This document shows, one piece after another, positions 8,860-25,856 of a DNA stretch of 39,427 nucleotides. The position numbers were made by a program, and so were the translations under genes. Source of the stretch: Phycisphaera mikurensis (GTDB lineage: Bacteria > Planctomycetota > B15-G4 > JADJEK01); the NCBI GenBank assembly GCA_020723465.1, contig DYIW01000012.1, positions 1-39,427 on the forward strand. The letters are read 5' to 3'. Position 1 is the stretch's first letter. Each line of letters begins with the position of its first letter. The notes below the pieces were generated by a model that worked only from the letters and a program-made list of their open reading frames with translations, searched no databases and was not told where the DNA came from.

Positions 8860-9188
8860 GACTCACCTCCTGGCGCCGCGCCGGCAGGCTCACTCGCGGC
8901 CGCCGGCGCCGCCGTGCCGTGCGCCAACACGCGCACCAGCCGCCAGTGCTTCGTCCGCGAGAGGCGCCGCGTGTACTCGACCTCCACGCGGTCGCCGGCC
9001 TGACACTCGTTGCGCTCGTCATGCGCCTTCAGGACCGTCTTGCGCCGGACGTACTTGCCGTACCTCGGGTGCTTGACCAGACGGTCCACGCGCACCGCGA
9101 TCGTCTTGTCCATGGCGCTCGAGGAGACCACACCCTGTCGCAGGATGCGCCGGCGCTTGCTCGCAGAGGGCCCACTGCCTTCACTCAT
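8856..9188 (-). CDS. rpsQ: 30S ribosomal protein S17 with C-terminal tail
   Basis: S17 is an OB-fold primary binder of 16S rRNA. The 110-residue product has the core [20 protein letters not shown], then [19 protein letters not shown] and [21 protein letters not shown]. After the normal family end it carries a 20-residue Ala/Pro/Gly/Glu tail ([18 protein letters not shown]), likely disordered. It is separated from rpmC by three bases and overlaps rplN by four. Confidence 0.96.
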   Translation of the reverse strand: MSEGSGPSASKRRRILRQGVVSSSAMDKTIAVRVDRLVKHPRYGKYVRRKTVLKAHDERNECQAGDRVEVEYTRRLSRTKHWRLVRVLAHGTAAPAAASEPAGAAPGGES

Positions 9189-9191
9189 GGC

Positions 9192-9416
9192 TTACTCTTC
9201 CGCTCGCTCCGCTGGCGAGGCCAGCTCACGTTCACGCAGGATCGTCCTGATGCGCGCAATCTCGCGCCGGATCAATCCGATGCGGCTCGGATTACCCAAC
9301 TTCTCGGTGGAAGACTGGAAGCGCAGGTCGAAGAGCTCCTTGCGCAGAGCCGCCAGATCGAGCTCCAGCTCCTTGTTCTCTTTCTGCCGCAGCTCCCGCA
9401 ACTTGGCGATGGACAT
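9192..9416 (-). CDS. rpmC: 50S ribosomal protein L29
   Basis: L29 lies beside the exit tunnel and, with L23, forms the docking platform for SRP and trigger factor. The 74-residue helical product starts [20 protein letters not shown] and has the family signature LRKELFDLRFQSSTEKLGNP, then the second helix RIGLIRREIARIRTIL. The ATG shares one base with the rplP stop (TGATG junction). Upstream in-frame sequence inside rplP was rejected on homology. Confidence 0.96.
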   Translation of the reverse strand: MSIAKLRELRQKENKELELDLAALRKELFDLRFQSSTEKLGNPSRIGLIRREIARIRTILRERELASPAERAEE

Positions 9417-9829
9417 CAGCGGTGCCTCCGCTCGACCAGCCGGCAGGCCACCGGCATCTTGTGGGCCGCGTGGTTCAGGGCCACCAGACACTCGTCCTTC
9501 GGCAGCCCGCCGATCTCGTAGATCACCGTTCCCGGCTTGACCGTCGCAGCATAGTACTCGGGTTCTCCCTTGCCCTTGCCCATGCGCGTCTCGAGCGGCT
9601 GCGCGCTCACCGGCTTGTGCGGGAACACACGGATGTAGACCTTCCCATTGGGGACGGCGCGGCTGATCGCCACCCGACCCGCTTCGATCTGCCGCCCGGA
9701 GAGCCAGCCCGCTTCCATGGCCTGCAGCCCAACGTCGCCGAACTCGACGGTGTTGCCGCGCCGCGCGTCGCCCTTGACTCGGCCACGCTGCTGTTTGCGG
9801 TGCAGCACCCGCTTAGGCATCAATGCCAT
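9416..9829 (-). CDS. rplP: 50S ribosomal protein L16
   Basis: L16 organises the A-site region of the 50S subunit. The 137-residue product starts [17 protein letters not shown] and contains the block [20 protein letters not shown], then [19 protein letters not shown]. The first ATG (9829) has a GAGGTG site directly upstream and is preferred over the ATG three codons later. The gene overlaps the 3' end of rpsC by 17 bases. From memory, the MALMPKRV opening recurs in planctomycete L16. Confidence 0.97.
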   Translation of the reverse strand: MALMPKRVLHRKQQRGRVKGDARRGNTVEFGDVGLQAMEAGWLSGRQIEAGRVAISRAVPNGKVYIRVFPHKPVSAQPLETRMGKGKGEPEYYAATVKPGTVIYEIGGLPKDECLVALNHAAHKMPVACRLVERRHR

Positions 9830-10493
9830 GGCTCACCTCAGCGGTCGCGGACCGGTTCTTCTCCCTGATCGGGCGCATGCCCAGGTAGACCCACACCTTG
9901 ATGCCCGTGACGCCGTACGTCGTCTTGGCCTCGGCGAAGCCGTAGTCGACGTCGGCGCGCAGCGTGGAGAGGGGGACCGAGCCAAAGGAGACGTGTTCGC
10001 GCCGCGCCATCTCGGAGCCGCCCAGCCGCCCAGCGATGTGGATCTTCACTCCGAGCGCGCCCGCCTGCATCGTCATCTGCGCCGTCTTCTTGAGGGCGCG
10101 GCGGAAGGAGGCGCGCTTCTCGAGCTGCTCCGCCACCGACTCGGCGACGAGCTGCGCCGAGGTCTCGGGCTTGTCCACCTCCTTGGTGCGAATGTCCACC
10201 TTCGTGCCCGTGATCTCCTCCAGCGCCGTCCTCAGTTGATCGACGCGTGCGCCCTTGCGGCCGATCAGCACTCCGGGCCGGCCGGTGTAGACGATGACCG
10301 TGATGGCCTCGCGCGTGCGCTCGATGTCGATGCGCGGGATCGCCGCCTGCAGGAACTCCCCCTTGATGTAGCGGCGGATGCGCTGGTCCTCCAGGAGCAG
10401 CCGGCGGAAGTCCTTCTTGGTCGCGTACCAGCGCGAACGCCACGGCTCGGTGATGCCGACGCGGAAGCCGAGAGGATTCGTTTTCTGACCCAT
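9813..10493 (-). CDS. rpsC: 30S ribosomal protein S3
   Basis: S3 lines the mRNA entry tunnel and has mRNA helicase activity with S4 and S5. The 226-residue product starts [18 protein letters not shown] and has the KH type II domain with its GxxG-type loop ([17 protein letters not shown], about residues 71-87). The C-terminal domain carries the family signature [20 protein letters not shown] and ends in a short tail. It follows rplV by 16 bases. Confidence 0.97.
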   Translation of the reverse strand: MGQKTNPLGFRVGITEPWRSRWYATKKDFRRLLLEDQRIRRYIKGEFLQAAIPRIDIERTREAITVIVYTGRPGVLIGRKGARVDQLRTALEEITGTKVDIRTKEVDKPETSAQLVAESVAEQLEKRASFRRALKKTAQMTMQAGALGVKIHIAGRLGGSEMARREHVSFGSVPLSTLRADVDYGFAEAKTTYGVTGIKVWVYLGMRPIREKNRSATAEVSHGIDA

Positions 10494-10509
10494 GCGTCCG
10501 ACTGCGCTC

Positions 10510-10920
10510 CTATGTCTCGCTTCCTGCGCCGCTCTCCGCCGCGGCCGCCCCCTCGCCTTCCTTGAGGACCGGCTCGGGAGCCTGGCTAACCTTCACGTGA
10601 ATGTGGCTGGTGCGCTTGCGGATCGGCATCGCCCGGCCGCGGGACGCCGGGCGAAAGCGCGGCCGGCCGCCCAGCAGCGGCCCGTCATCCACGCGCGCCT
10701 CGCTCACGAAGAGCTTGTTCGCGTCGATGTCCTTGTCCTGGGTCGCGTTCGCCACCGCTGACTTCAGCACCTTCTCCACCAGCCGCGCCGCACGCCGCGG
10801 AGTGAAGGCCAGGACCTCGATCGCCTGGTTGACCGCAAGACCACGGATCAGATCCGCGGCCAGCCGCGCCTTGCGCGCCGTCGTGCGCGCATACATGTGG
10901 CTCGCCTGGTACTCGCTCAT
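10510..10920 (-). CDS. rplV: 50S ribosomal protein L22 with acidic tail
   Basis: L22 sends a beta-hairpin into the exit tunnel and is a known site of macrolide-resistance changes. The 136-residue product has the family core [18 protein letters not shown], then [19 protein letters not shown]. The tunnel hairpin is [20 protein letters not shown], followed by HIHVKV. About 25 extra residues follow, an acidic, Ala-rich tail ([19 protein letters not shown]). Its ATG overlaps the rpsS stop as ATGA. Confidence 0.96.
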   Translation of the reverse strand: MSEYQASHMYARTTARKARLAADLIRGLAVNQAIEVLAFTPRRAARLVEKVLKSAVANATQDKDIDANKLFVSEARVDDGPLLGGRPRFRPASRGRAMPIRKRTSHIHVKVSQAPEPVLKEGEGAAAAESGAGSET

Positions 10921-11204
10921 GGCCGTGGCGCCTTCTTCGCTTCCTTCTTGTTGGTGTGGCCGCGGAAGGTACGCGTGGGCGCGAATTCGCCGAGCTTGTG
11001 GCCCACCATGTCCTCCGTCACGAACACCTTGGTGAAGTTGCGGCCGTTATGCACCATGAAGGTGTGGTTCACGAACTCGGGGATGATGGTGCACGCGCGC
11101 GACCACGTCCTGAGCGGCTCGCGCGCGCCCCGCTGGTCGAGCTTCTCGACCTTCGTCAGCAGCTTCGGGTCCACAAAGGGGCCCTTCTTCAGGCTGCGGC
11201 CCAC
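10917..11204 (-). CDS. rpsS: 30S ribosomal protein S19
   Basis: S19 partners S13 in the 30S head. The 95-residue product contains [40 protein letters not shown] and the family signature [20 protein letters not shown], then [13 protein letters not shown]. The start is GTG at 11202-11204, matching the homologous MGRS/MPRS opening, with a GGAGG site six bases upstream. The much longer open frame that continues upstream is antiparallel noise over rplB. It overlaps rplV by four bases. Confidence 0.96.
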   Translation of the reverse strand: MGRSLKKGPFVDPKLLTKVEKLDQRGAREPLRTWSRACTIIPEFVNHTFMVHNGRNFTKVFVTEDMVGHKLGEFAPTRTFRGHTNKKEAKKAPRP

Positions 11205-11221
11205 GTCACACCTCCAGGTCT

Positions 11222-12046
11222 CTACTTGCGGCGCCTGAGAATGAACCGGTTCGACGGCTTGCGGCGGTTGCGCGTCTTGAAGCCCTTGGCCAGCAGGCCG
11301 GTCGGCGAGCACGGATGCCGGCCGCCTCCGGACCGGCCCTCGCCGCCGCCCATCGGATGAGCCACGGGATTCTGCGCGACCCCGCGCACGTGCGGCCGGC
11401 GCCCGAGCCAGCGCCGGCGGCCCGCCTTGCCGTAGGACACCAGACGGTGGTCGATGTTGCCAATCTGTCCGATCGTCGCGCGGCAGCGCGAGTGCACCCG
11501 GCGCTGCTCGCCGGAAGGGAGAATCAGCACGGACACCTTGCCCTCGCGCGCCGAGAACTGGATCCCGGTACCGGCGGAGCGGGCCATGCGGCCGCCGCGC
11601 CCCGGCTCCAGCTCGACGTTGTGCACCATCAGCCCGATCGGGATGTCCGCGAGCTCCATGCAGTTCCCGACCTTGGGCTCCGCGCCCTTGCCAGACTGCA
11701 CGGGGTCGCCCACGCGCAGGCCGAGCGGCGCCAGGATGTAGCGCTTCTCTCCGTCCGCGTAGTGGAGCAGCGCGATGCGCGCGCTGCGGTTCGGGTCGTA
11801 CTCGATCGACACGACTCGAGCCGGCACCCCATCCTTGTCGCGCTTGAAGTCGATCCGGCGGTAGCGCCGCTTGTGTCCGCCGCCGCGGAAGCGCGAGGTC
11901 GTGTGGCCGTGATTGTTGCGCCCGCCGCTGCGCCGCAAGGGCTCCAGCAGCGTCTTCTCCGGCTCCTTCGCGGTGAGGTCCGCGAAGTCGAGCACCGTGC
12001 CAAAGCGGCGGCCGGGCGAGGTCGGTTTGTACTTGCGAATCGGCAT
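11222..12046 (-). CDS. rplB: 50S ribosomal protein L2
   Basis: L2 is needed for subunit association and lies near the peptidyl-transferase centre. The 274-residue product starts [20 protein letters not shown], has the N-terminal OB domain ([20 protein letters not shown]), and the C-terminal HPMGGGEGR segment with the essential histidine retained. The usual aspartate before that histidine (NPVDHP) is alanine here (NPVAHP), and the usual SPWG is SPTG. Both are local variations rather than signs of decay. Confidence 0.97.
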   Translation of the reverse strand: MPIRKYKPTSPGRRFGTVLDFADLTAKEPEKTLLEPLRRSGGRNNHGHTTSRFRGGGHKRRYRRIDFKRDKDGVPARVVSIEYDPNRSARIALLHYADGEKRYILAPLGLRVGDPVQSGKGAEPKVGNCMELADIPIGLMVHNVELEPGRGGRMARSAGTGIQFSAREGKVSVLILPSGEQRRVHSRCRATIGQIGNIDHRLVSYGKAGRRRWLGRRPHVRGVAQNPVAHPMGGGEGRSGGGRHPCSPTGLLAKGFKTRNRRKPSNRFILRRRK

Positions 12047-12064
12047 GGTCTGCTGTTTCCGTCG

Positions 12065-12346
12065 CTAGATGAACTCGATGGCTTGCCCGGGCTTGAGCTT
12101 CACCATGGCGCGCTTGACATTGGGCCGCCGCCAACTGCGGTAGCCCAGGCCCTTGACCTTGCCCTTGCGCAGCATGGTCGTCACCTGCACGACGTTCACC
12201 GGGAAGAGCTTCTCGACCGCCTTGCGGATCTCGACCTTGTTTGCGTCCGGCGCGACATCGAACACGTACGCGTTGGCCTTTTCCGTCAGGGTGGTGCCCT
12301 TCTCGGTGACCAGCGGCCTGCGAATGATGTAGTGGGGATCACGCAT
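12065..12346 (-). CDS. rplW: 50S ribosomal protein L23
   Basis: L23 is the main docking site for trigger factor and SRP at the exit tunnel. The 93-residue product starts [20 protein letters not shown], has [20 protein letters not shown] (the family signature) and the basic loop [20 protein letters not shown], then [13 protein letters not shown]. The ATG overlaps the end of rplD by eight bases. Confidence 0.97.
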   Translation of the reverse strand: MRDPHYIIRRPLVTEKGTTLTEKANAYVFDVAPDANKVEIRKAVEKLFPVNVVQVTTMLRKGKVKGLGYRSWRRPNVKRAMVKLKPGQAIEFI

Positions 12347-12971
12347 TGCCGAGCCTCGCTATGACCTCTTCCAGCGCCCGCCGGTCCATGACCAGGAGGT
12401 CGCGGCGCAGCACGCTCAGAGCGTTCAGGTCGCTGGCCATGGTGATGGCGACGTTCGGCAGATTGCGGAACGACTCGTGCACGTTCTCCGCGCGCTCCGC
12501 GAGCACCAGAGTGACGCGCTCATCCGCCACGCCGAGCGCGCGCAGCACCGCCGCCGCCTCCTTGGTCTTCGGCGCGGCGAACTTGACACCTTCGATGAGC
12601 CGCACCTGGCCGTCCAGCAGCTTGCCGAGCAGCGCCGAGCGCAGCGCCTCGCGGCGCATCCGCCGCGGCAGGTTGGTGGCATAGTCGCGCGGCTTGGGGC
12701 CGAACACGACGCCACCGCCGCGCCAGACCGGCGAGGAGAAGTCGCCAGAGCGCGCGCGGCCGGTGCCCTTCTGGCGCCAGGGCTTGCGCTCGTTGTAGTT
12801 CACCTGGGAACGTGTCAGCGTGGAATGAGTGCCCTGGCGCACCGCCGCCGCGTAGTGCAGGCACGCCTGGCGCACCAGGCGCTTGCGCACCTTCTCGCCG
12901 AGAGGCACGCTGTCCACCTCGACCTGGGTGAGGCCGCCGGTCGCGCCGCTGTAGCAGGTCACGTTGACCAT
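12339..12971 (-). CDS. rplD: 50S ribosomal protein L4
   Basis: L4 reaches into the exit tunnel and, in enterobacteria, represses the S10 operon. The 210-residue product has the extended tunnel loop ([20 protein letters not shown], then [20 protein letters not shown], about residues 59-98) and the C-terminal globular part ending [18 protein letters not shown]. The ATG at 12971 agrees with the family; the frame stays open far upstream inside rplC but without similarity. Confidence 0.97.
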   Translation of the reverse strand: MVNVTCYSGATGGLTQVEVDSVPLGEKVRKRLVRQACLHYAAAVRQGTHSTLTRSQVNYNERKPWRQKGTGRARSGDFSSPVWRGGGVVFGPKPRDYATNLPRRMRREALRSALLGKLLDGQVRLIEGVKFAAPKTKEAAAVLRALGVADERVTLVLAERAENVHESFRNLPNVAITMASDLNALSVLRRDLLVMDRRALEEVIARLGNA

Positions 12972-12982
12972 GGCACTAGTCC

Positions 12983-13636
12983 TCACGAACTCCGGCGCAC
13001 GCGGCAGGCGCGCGCGCTGCGAACGGTGACGAAGCTGTGCCGCGAACCGGGCACCGCGCCGCGCAGCACCAGCGCATTGTTCTCGGCATCGACGCTGACG
13101 ACCTCGAGATTGCGCACCGTGGCGCGCTCGTCGCCCCAGTGAGTCGCCATCCGGTGACCGCGCAGCACCATGCCCGGCTGCGAGTGCATGCCGATCGAGC
13201 CGGGGCCGCGCTGGTTCATGTTGCCGTGCGTGTGCCGCTTGCCGCTGAAGTTGTGTACGCGCACCACGCCCTGGAAGCCGCGCCCCTTGACCGTGCCGAT
13301 GACGTCCACGCGGTCGCCGGGCTGGAACACGTCGACCTTGATCTCCGCCCCGACGGCGAGGTCGGCCGGAGCCTCGAGCCGCACCTCGCGCAGAATGCGA
13401 TACGGGCCGACACCCGCCTTCTTCAGGTGTCCCTCGCGCGGCTTGGTGAGCACCTTGGCCCGGCACGGCTCGAACGCGAGCTGCAGCGCGACGTAGCCGT
13501 CGCGTTCGACCGTCTTCACCTGCGCGACCTTGCACGGGCCCGCCGAGATGACCGTGACCGGAACCTGCCTGCCGTCCTCAGTGAAGACGTGCGACATCCC
13601 GACCTTGCGTCCCAGGAGGTACTTTGGCGCTGTCAT
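12983..13636 (-). CDS. rplC: 50S ribosomal protein L3
   Basis: L3 is an early 50S assembly protein whose loop approaches the peptidyl-transferase centre. The 217-residue product starts MTAPKYLLGRKVGMSHVFTE and contains GTVKGRGFQGVVRVHNFSG and the loop NMNQRGPGSIGMHSQPGMVL. The conserved MAGHMG-like motif reads MATHWG, followed by DERATVRNLEVVSVD. The divergence is in the loop flank and does not break the fold signature. It follows rpsJ by 43 bases. Confidence 0.96.
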   Translation of the reverse strand: MTAPKYLLGRKVGMSHVFTEDGRQVPVTVISAGPCKVAQVKTVERDGYVALQLAFEPCRAKVLTKPREGHLKKAGVGPYRILREVRLEAPADLAVGAEIKVDVFQPGDRVDVIGTVKGRGFQGVVRVHNFSGKRHTHGNMNQRGPGSIGMHSQPGMVLRGHRMATHWGDERATVRNLEVVSVDAENNALVLRGAVPGSRHSFVTVRSARACRVRRSS

Positions 13637-13679
13637 CGCGATTCCCTCGCGGCCGGCGCATTGCGCCGGTGCTCGCTCG

Positions 13680-13988
13680 TCATGCCTTGACCCGGATGTC
13701 CACTCCAGCGGGCAGATTGAGCCGGCTGATGGAGTCGACCGTCTTCGCCGTCGGATCGGTGATGTAGATCAGGCGCTTGTGCGTCCTGATCTCGAATTGT
13801 TCGCGCGACTTCTTGTCGATGTGCGGCGACCTGAGAACCGTGTAGCGCTCGATTCGCGTCGGCAGCGGGATCGGTCCGGCCACGCGGGCACCGGTCCGCT
13901 TCGCCGTGTCGACGATCTCCGAGGCGGACGTGTCGAGCGCCTCGTGATCAAACGCTTCGAGACGAATGGTGATCTTCTGATTCAGCAT
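13680..13988 (-). CDS. rpsJ: 30S ribosomal protein S10
   Basis: S10 is a 30S head protein that also acts with NusB in antitermination. The 102-residue product contains [20 protein letters not shown], then [20 protein letters not shown] and [19 protein letters not shown], ending [12 protein letters not shown]. The ATG at 13988 is set by homology; no strong Shine-Dalgarno is visible, but a hairpin lies 18 bases upstream. A strong promoter precedes it by about 160 bases, so rpsJ heads its own transcription unit. Confidence 0.97.
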   Translation of the reverse strand: MLNQKITIRLEAFDHEALDTSASEIVDTAKRTGARVAGPIPLPTRIERYTVLRSPHIDKKSREQFEIRTHKRLIYITDPTAKTVDSISRLNLPAGVDIRVKA

Positions 13989-14145
13989 CGAACACAGTCC
14001 ATGCCTGGCTCGCGTCCGTCCCGATCGAGAGACGAGCCACGACCGGGCGGCACATCGCCCCTTTGGTCGGGCAGGCTCCCCAACCGAATCCACGCAGCCC
14101 CGGAAAGGCTAGAGCTGCTAGTCAGTTACGGAGGTGGCACAAAGA
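13989..14145 (-). promoter_or_regulatory. S10 operon 5' leader with hairpin upstream of rpsJ
   Basis: About 155 bases separate the predicted start site from rpsJ. The segment contains an inverted repeat at 14007-14038: GGCTCG pairs with CGAGCC, and inside it GTCTC can pair with GGGAC. The first codon is not preceded by a clear Shine-Dalgarno site. In E. coli the S10 leader mediates L4 autoregulation; no homology to that leader is visible here, so a regulatory role is inference from position and structure. Confidence 0.4.
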
Positions 14146-14151
14146 CCGGGC

Positions 14152-14179
14152 ATTCTATGGGAATCCCCGCCGGAGTCAA
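14152..14179 (-). promoter_or_regulatory. sigma70-type promoter of the S10 operon
   Basis: On the minus strand a TTGACT -35 element (14174-14179) and a TAGAAT -10 element (14152-14157) are separated by 16 bases. Each matches five of six consensus positions. It sits between the fusA terminator-like element and rpsJ, the position expected for an S10 promoter. Confidence 0.7.
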
Positions 14180-14206
14180 CGGAATCTAGGGAGCAGGAGG
14201 CGCCGC

Positions 14207-14247
14207 AAGAAAAAAAGAAAAGGACCCGCGCGGCTGCCTCCGGCCGC
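14207..14247 (-). terminator. terminator-like element after fusA
   Basis: Directly after the fusA stop a GCGGC/GCCGC inverted repeat (14230-14247) is followed, after eight bases, by a 15-base T-rich run on the minus strand (14207-14221, thirteen T). The stem is short and not flush with the T-run, so efficiency is uncertain. Its position just before the S10 promoter supports a unit boundary. Confidence 0.45.
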
Positions 14248-14248
14248 A

Positions 14249-16300
14249 TCAAAACAGCAGGCGGCGCGAGACCTCCTCGGGCACCACGGCGTAGTCCGAA
14301 GGCTCCATGGAACAGGAGGCCCGGCCCTGGGAAAGGGACCGGATCGACGTGGAGTACCCGAACGTCCCGGAAACGGGAATCGTTCCCCGCAGCAGAACCG
14401 GGTCCTCGTCCCTGACCTGCTCGGTGACCCGCCCCCTGCGGGCGGTCAGGTCGTTCATGATGCTCTTCATGTACTCCGCCGGGGTCCGGATCTCGAAGCT
14501 CATGATCGGCTCCAGGATCTGGACTCCACCAGTCTGCAACGCCTCGTCGAACGCTCGCTCCGCTGCCACGGAAAAGGCCGTCTCGTTCGATTCCCCCTCG
14601 ATCCACTCCCCGGACAGGAGCGTCACGCGCACGCGGATGACGGAGAACCCCAGGCTCCCACCGGACAGGGCGGCGCTGCGCACCGCGTTCTCGATCGCGG
14701 GCAGGAAGGCAAGGGGCACCGCTTCCCGGCGCGTCGCGTTCACGAAGCTGAGCTTCCTGGATTCCACGTCAGGCTCGACGCGGAGCCTGACCTTCGCGAA
14801 CAAGTTCTTGCCGCCAATGGACTTGCGGAACTCGCCCCAGGCCGTGCCCGCGCTCTCGATCGTCTGCTTGTACGCGACCCGCGGCTGCCCCACGCGCGCG
14901 GCGACACCGTGGTCCGTGAGCAGGCGGTTCCGGAGAATCTCGAGGTGCAGCTCCCCCATGCCGGAGATGATCGTCTGGCCGGTCTCCTCGTCGAGCTGCC
15001 AGCGGAAAGTGGGATCGTCCTTGGCGAGAATGGCCAGCGCCTGCTCGAGCGCCTCCTTGTCCCGGGAAGTCCTCGGCTCGATCGACATGTCGATCACCGT
15101 CTCCGGGAAGAGCATGCCTTCGAGGAGGATCTGTTGATGCCGCGGGCAGAGCGTGTCGCCCGTGCTGGTGAGCTTCAGCCCGACCACGCCGACGATCTCG
15201 CCTGGTCCCGCCTGCTCGATGGCCTCGCGCTCGTCCGCGTGCATGAGCAGGAGCCTGGTGATCCGCTCCTGCTTGGCCGTGCGCGGGTTGAAGACTGCGT
15301 CCCCGGACCTGAGGACCCCGGCGTAGATGCGGACGAAGGCGACCTCGCCGTGCGCGTCGTGGATGGTCTTGAAGACCAGCGCGGTGAGCGGCTCCTGCGG
15401 ATCCGCCCGGCGCCTCAGCGCCTCGCCTCTCTTGACCCCAAGACCCTGGATGGGCTTGGCCTCCGCAGGCGAGGGCAGGTACCTGATCACCGCGTCGAGC
15501 ACCGGCTGCACGCCCTTGTTGCGCAGCGCCGAACCGGCCAGCACCGGGACCGCTTTGAAGCCCAGCGTCGCCTCCCGCAGGCCCGCGTCCAGATCGGCGG
15601 GCGTGAGCGGCTCGTCGGCGAGGAACTTCTCGGCCACGGCGTCGACCACCTCCGCCAGCTTCGCCACGAGCGACGCCCGGCGCCGCTCGGCCTCCCCCAG
15701 GAGCTCCGCCGGGATCTCCTCCTCCAGGACGCGCGCGCCCAGCTCCTCCTCGGCGAAGCGCAGCGCCTTCATGCGCACCAGGTCGATGACGCCGGCATGC
15801 TCCCGCTCCCGGCCGAGCGGCAACTGAACCGGCAAGGCGAGCACGCCCAGGCGCCGCTCGATCGACAGGACCACGCGATCGAAATCGGCGCCGACGCGGT
15901 CCAGCTTGTTCACAAAGGCGATGCGCGGCACGCGGTAGCGGTCGGCCTGGCGCCAGACCGTCTCGCTCTGCGCCTCCACGCCGGCCACGCCGCAGAACAC
16001 GCCCACGGCTCCGTCGAGGGCACGCAGGGAGCGCTCGACCTCGGCCGTGAAGTCCACGTGTCCGGGCGTGTCGATCAAGTTCACGCGGTGGTCCTTCCAG
16101 TAGCAGGTCGTGGCCGCGGAAGTGATGGTGATGCCGCGCGCCTGCTCCTCCGGCAGGTAGTCCATCTTGGCCGTGCCGTCGTGGACCTCCCCCATCCGGT
16201 GCTCCTTGCCCGTGTAGAACAGGATCCTCTCGCTGAGAGTGGTCTTCCCCGCGTCGATGTGGGCGATGATGCCGATGTTGCGAATCCGGCTCAGATCCAT
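14249..16300 (-). CDS. fusA: elongation factor G, spd-like variant
   Basis: EF-G is the GTPase that drives tRNA-mRNA translocation. The 683-residue product has all GTPase motifs: P-loop AHIDAGKT (13-20), switch I RGITI (55-59), DTPGH (77-81) and NKLD (131-134). Domain II to V signatures follow, including [16 protein letters not shown]. The segment [20 protein letters not shown] differs from the classical MDWM form, and the sequence recalls the spd-type EF-G of spirochaetes, planctomycetes and some Deltaproteobacteria (from memory). Its place after rpsL-rpsG argues that it is the main translocase. No tuf follows. The ATG at 16300 was chosen on homology. Confidence 0.95.
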   Translation of the reverse strand: MDLSRIRNIGIIAHIDAGKTTLSERILFYTGKEHRMGEVHDGTAKMDYLPEEQARGITITSAATTCYWKDHRVNLIDTPGHVDFTAEVERSLRALDGAVGVFCGVAGVEAQSETVWRQADRYRVPRIAFVNKLDRVGADFDRVVLSIERRLGVLALPVQLPLGREREHAGVIDLVRMKALRFAEEELGARVLEEEIPAELLGEAERRRASLVAKLAEVVDAVAEKFLADEPLTPADLDAGLREATLGFKAVPVLAGSALRNKGVQPVLDAVIRYLPSPAEAKPIQGLGVKRGEALRRRADPQEPLTALVFKTIHDAHGEVAFVRIYAGVLRSGDAVFNPRTAKQERITRLLLMHADEREAIEQAGPGEIVGVVGLKLTSTGDTLCPRHQQILLEGMLFPETVIDMSIEPRTSRDKEALEQALAILAKDDPTFRWQLDEETGQTIISGMGELHLEILRNRLLTDHGVAARVGQPRVAYKQTIESAGTAWGEFRKSIGGKNLFAKVRLRVEPDVESRKLSFVNATRREAVPLAFLPAIENAVRSAALSGGSLGFSVIRVRVTLLSGEWIEGESNETAFSVAAERAFDEALQTGGVQILEPIMSFEIRTPAEYMKSIMNDLTARRGRVTEQVRDEDPVLLRGTIPVSGTFGYSTSIRSLSQGRASCSMEPSDYAVVPEEVSRRLLF

Positions 16301-16421
16301 GGTCGATCCTGCTGCCGTCTCGGTCGGATCGTTCGGCCGGGGCCTGCTGCCGCCCCGGAACGGAGGAGCCCGCTCCGGCTCCGCGCGGCCGGACCGGGCT
16401 CCCGTCGAGTTGCGATGACCT

Positions 16422-16895
16422 CTACCAGGCGAAGTGGGCGAAGGCCTTGTTCGCCTCGGCCATCTTGTGTGTGTTCTCGCGGGTCGTGTACGCCGCACCC
16501 TGGCGGTTGAAGGCGTCGAACAGCTCCTCGGAGAGTCGGCGCGCCATGGGCTTGCCCTTCTTCTTGCGCGCGGCCTCGATGATCCAGCGGATGGCGAGCG
16601 ACTGCTGTCGTTCCTTCTTCACCTCGTGAGGAACCTGGAGCGTGGCGCCGCCCACGCGCTTCGATCGGACCTCCACCATCGGCTTGACGTTCTGGATGGC
16701 CTGGGTGAACGCCTCGAGCGGTTCGGTATCCGGGATCTTCTTCGCGAGCAGATCCAGCGCGTCGTAGAAGATGCCCGCGGCGACCGTCTTCTTGCCTTCC
16801 CACATCAGGCAGTTGACGAAACGCGTGGCGAGCTTCGAGCCGTGGCGCGGGTCGCCGATCAGGAAGCGGTCATTCGACTGGTACTTGCGCGGCAT
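16422..16895 (-). CDS. rpsG: 30S ribosomal protein S7
   Basis: S7 nucleates assembly of the 30S head and contacts E-site tRNA. The 157-residue product contains the family signature region ([19 protein letters not shown]), then [20 protein letters not shown] and [20 protein letters not shown]. It ends [15 protein letters not shown], a C-terminus I associate with planctomycetes and relatives. A 121-base gap separates it from fusA, with no feature I can identify. Confidence 0.97.
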   Translation of the reverse strand: MPRKYQSNDRFLIGDPRHGSKLATRFVNCLMWEGKKTVAAGIFYDALDLLAKKIPDTEPLEAFTQAIQNVKPMVEVRSKRVGGATLQVPHEVKKERQQSLAIRWIIEAARKKKGKPMARRLSEELFDAFNRQGAAYTTRENTHKMAEANKAFAHFAW

Positions 16896-16923
16896 TCCTG
16901 CCTCTGCCTAACCTGTTACTGGT

Positions 16924-17298
16924 TTACGATTTCGGACGCTTCGTCCCGTACTTGGAGCGGCCCTGCCGCCGCTCCTCCACACCGCCCGCGTCGAGCGTGC
17001 CGCGGATGACGTGGTAGCGCACGCCCGGCAGGTCGCGCACGCGGCCGCCGCGCACCAGGACGATCGAGTGCTCCTGGAGGTTGTGCTTCTCGCCGGGGAT
17101 GTAGGCGGTGATCTCGCGGCCGGTGGAGAGCTTGACGCGCGCGATCTTGCGCAGCGCCGAGTTCGGCTTCTTCGGCGTCATGATCTTGACCTGGACGCAG
17201 ACGCCGCGGCGCTGCGGGCAGGCCTCCAGCGCCGGCGCCTTGGTACGCGTGCGCTGGACCCTGCGCCCCTTCCGGACCAGTTGGTTGATCGTCGGCAT
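16924..17298 (-). CDS. rpsL: 30S ribosomal protein S12
   Basis: S12 shapes the decoding centre and is the classic streptomycin target. The 124-residue product starts [15 protein letters not shown] and has the decoding loops [11 protein letters not shown] (lysine at the classic resistance position present, wild-type) and [14 protein letters not shown]. It ends [12 protein letters not shown]. It opens the str group and is preceded by a possible promoter. Confidence 0.98.
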   Translation of the reverse strand: MPTINQLVRKGRRVQRTRTKAPALEACPQRRGVCVQVKIMTPKKPNSALRKIARVKLSTGREITAYIPGEKHNLQEHSIVLVRGGRVRDLPGVRYHVIRGTLDAGGVEERRQGRSKYGTKRPKS

Positions 17299-17417
17299 GT
17301 ACCCATTCGCTTTCGGCGAGAGACGTCCGAGCAGAACGACCGCGCGGACAGATCACTCGCGTTTCGACCACCGCTCTTCCCGCCCGCGCACTCTTCGCCG
17401 CCGGCGGGAAGCCCGGT

Positions 17418-17446
17418 ATTCAAGCAGTTCGTGCCGCGCCTGGCAA
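17418..17446 (-). promoter_or_regulatory. possible str-group promoter between rpoC and rpsL
   Basis: A TTGCCA -35 element (17441-17446) and a TTGAAT -10 element (17418-17423) with a 17-base spacer lie in the 192-base rpoC-rpsL gap. A TG dinucleotide one base upstream of the -10 gives an extended -10. The -35 overlaps a small CTGGC/GCCAG hairpin. Read-through from rpoC remains possible. Confidence 0.4.
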
Positions 17447-17490
17447 GGAGCCAGCGCGCATTCTCCGGGAGAGACCGCGGTCGGGCTGCG

Positions 17491-21696
<4,206 letters not shown>

Positions 21697-21755
21697 GTCT
21701 CACTCCTTTGTCTCGCCCGGCCGCAAGAGGCCCGGCGCGCCCAATGCCCACTTCC

Positions 21756-25454
<3,699 letters not shown>

Positions 25455-25856
25455 GTTACTCCTTCAGGAAGCGATCGATCCTGCCGGGGCGGCACGCGGT
25501 GCCGCCGCGAGGCGGAAGTCCGAAGTCGGAAGTCAGCAGGGGCCTTCGGCCCGCTGCCGCCATCTTCCTTGTCGCGCCGCGGCAGGACCGCGGTGCCCCT
25601 TGATGCTGCATCGGACCTTCGCGCCTCGCGAGGTTCTTGGCGGTTAGTGGCATATAGGCAATCTCGCGGGCTTCCGGCCCCAATGCTGTCCGCCGCCACA
25701 TCCTCGCCGCAAACGCCTTGAGCCCCTGCTCGCATGGGAACGGCCGGCCAGCGGACAGACCGCGCGGGGAACGGACGGCTTGCGTCCGCTCTCCACGGTG
25801 GATCCGCTCCTCGGCGGCCAGCGCCATCGGCGCGCGCAAGGCGGCAAAGCGCGGCT
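25455..25856 (-). other. 402-bp rplL-rpoB intergenic region
   Basis: No gene is supported in this stretch. On the minus strand it holds a weak TATATG -10-like element (25651-25656), three tandem 7-bp units of the form [G/C]GAAGTC on the plus strand (25514-25534), and a GC-rich hairpin (25534-25557, GGGCC/GGCCC with a three-base loop). In E. coli the same gap contains an attenuator and an RNase III site; a comparable rpoBC control role here is inference. One open minus-strand frame of 127 codons overlaps it but resembles no protein. Confidence 0.5.

Noticed and set aside
14007-14038. The rpsJ-proximal hairpin as a riboswitch
   Set aside because: Its sequence matches no riboswitch class I know. 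It is recorded only as a possible ribosomal-protein leader.
14063-16510. An 815-codon plus-strand frame opposite fusA
   Set aside because: Same explanation: third-position GC bias keeps the reverse frame open. No protein similarity is recognisable.
25514-25534. Three tandem heptamers as a CRISPR or VNTR seed
   Set aside because: Units are 7 bases with no spacers, so it is not CRISPR. Three copies are too few to call a variable repeat.
25456-25839. A 127-codon minus-strand frame in the rplL-rpoB gap
   Set aside because: No recognisable similarity, Arg/Pro-rich composition, and the region looks like a structured leader. Not called as a gene.
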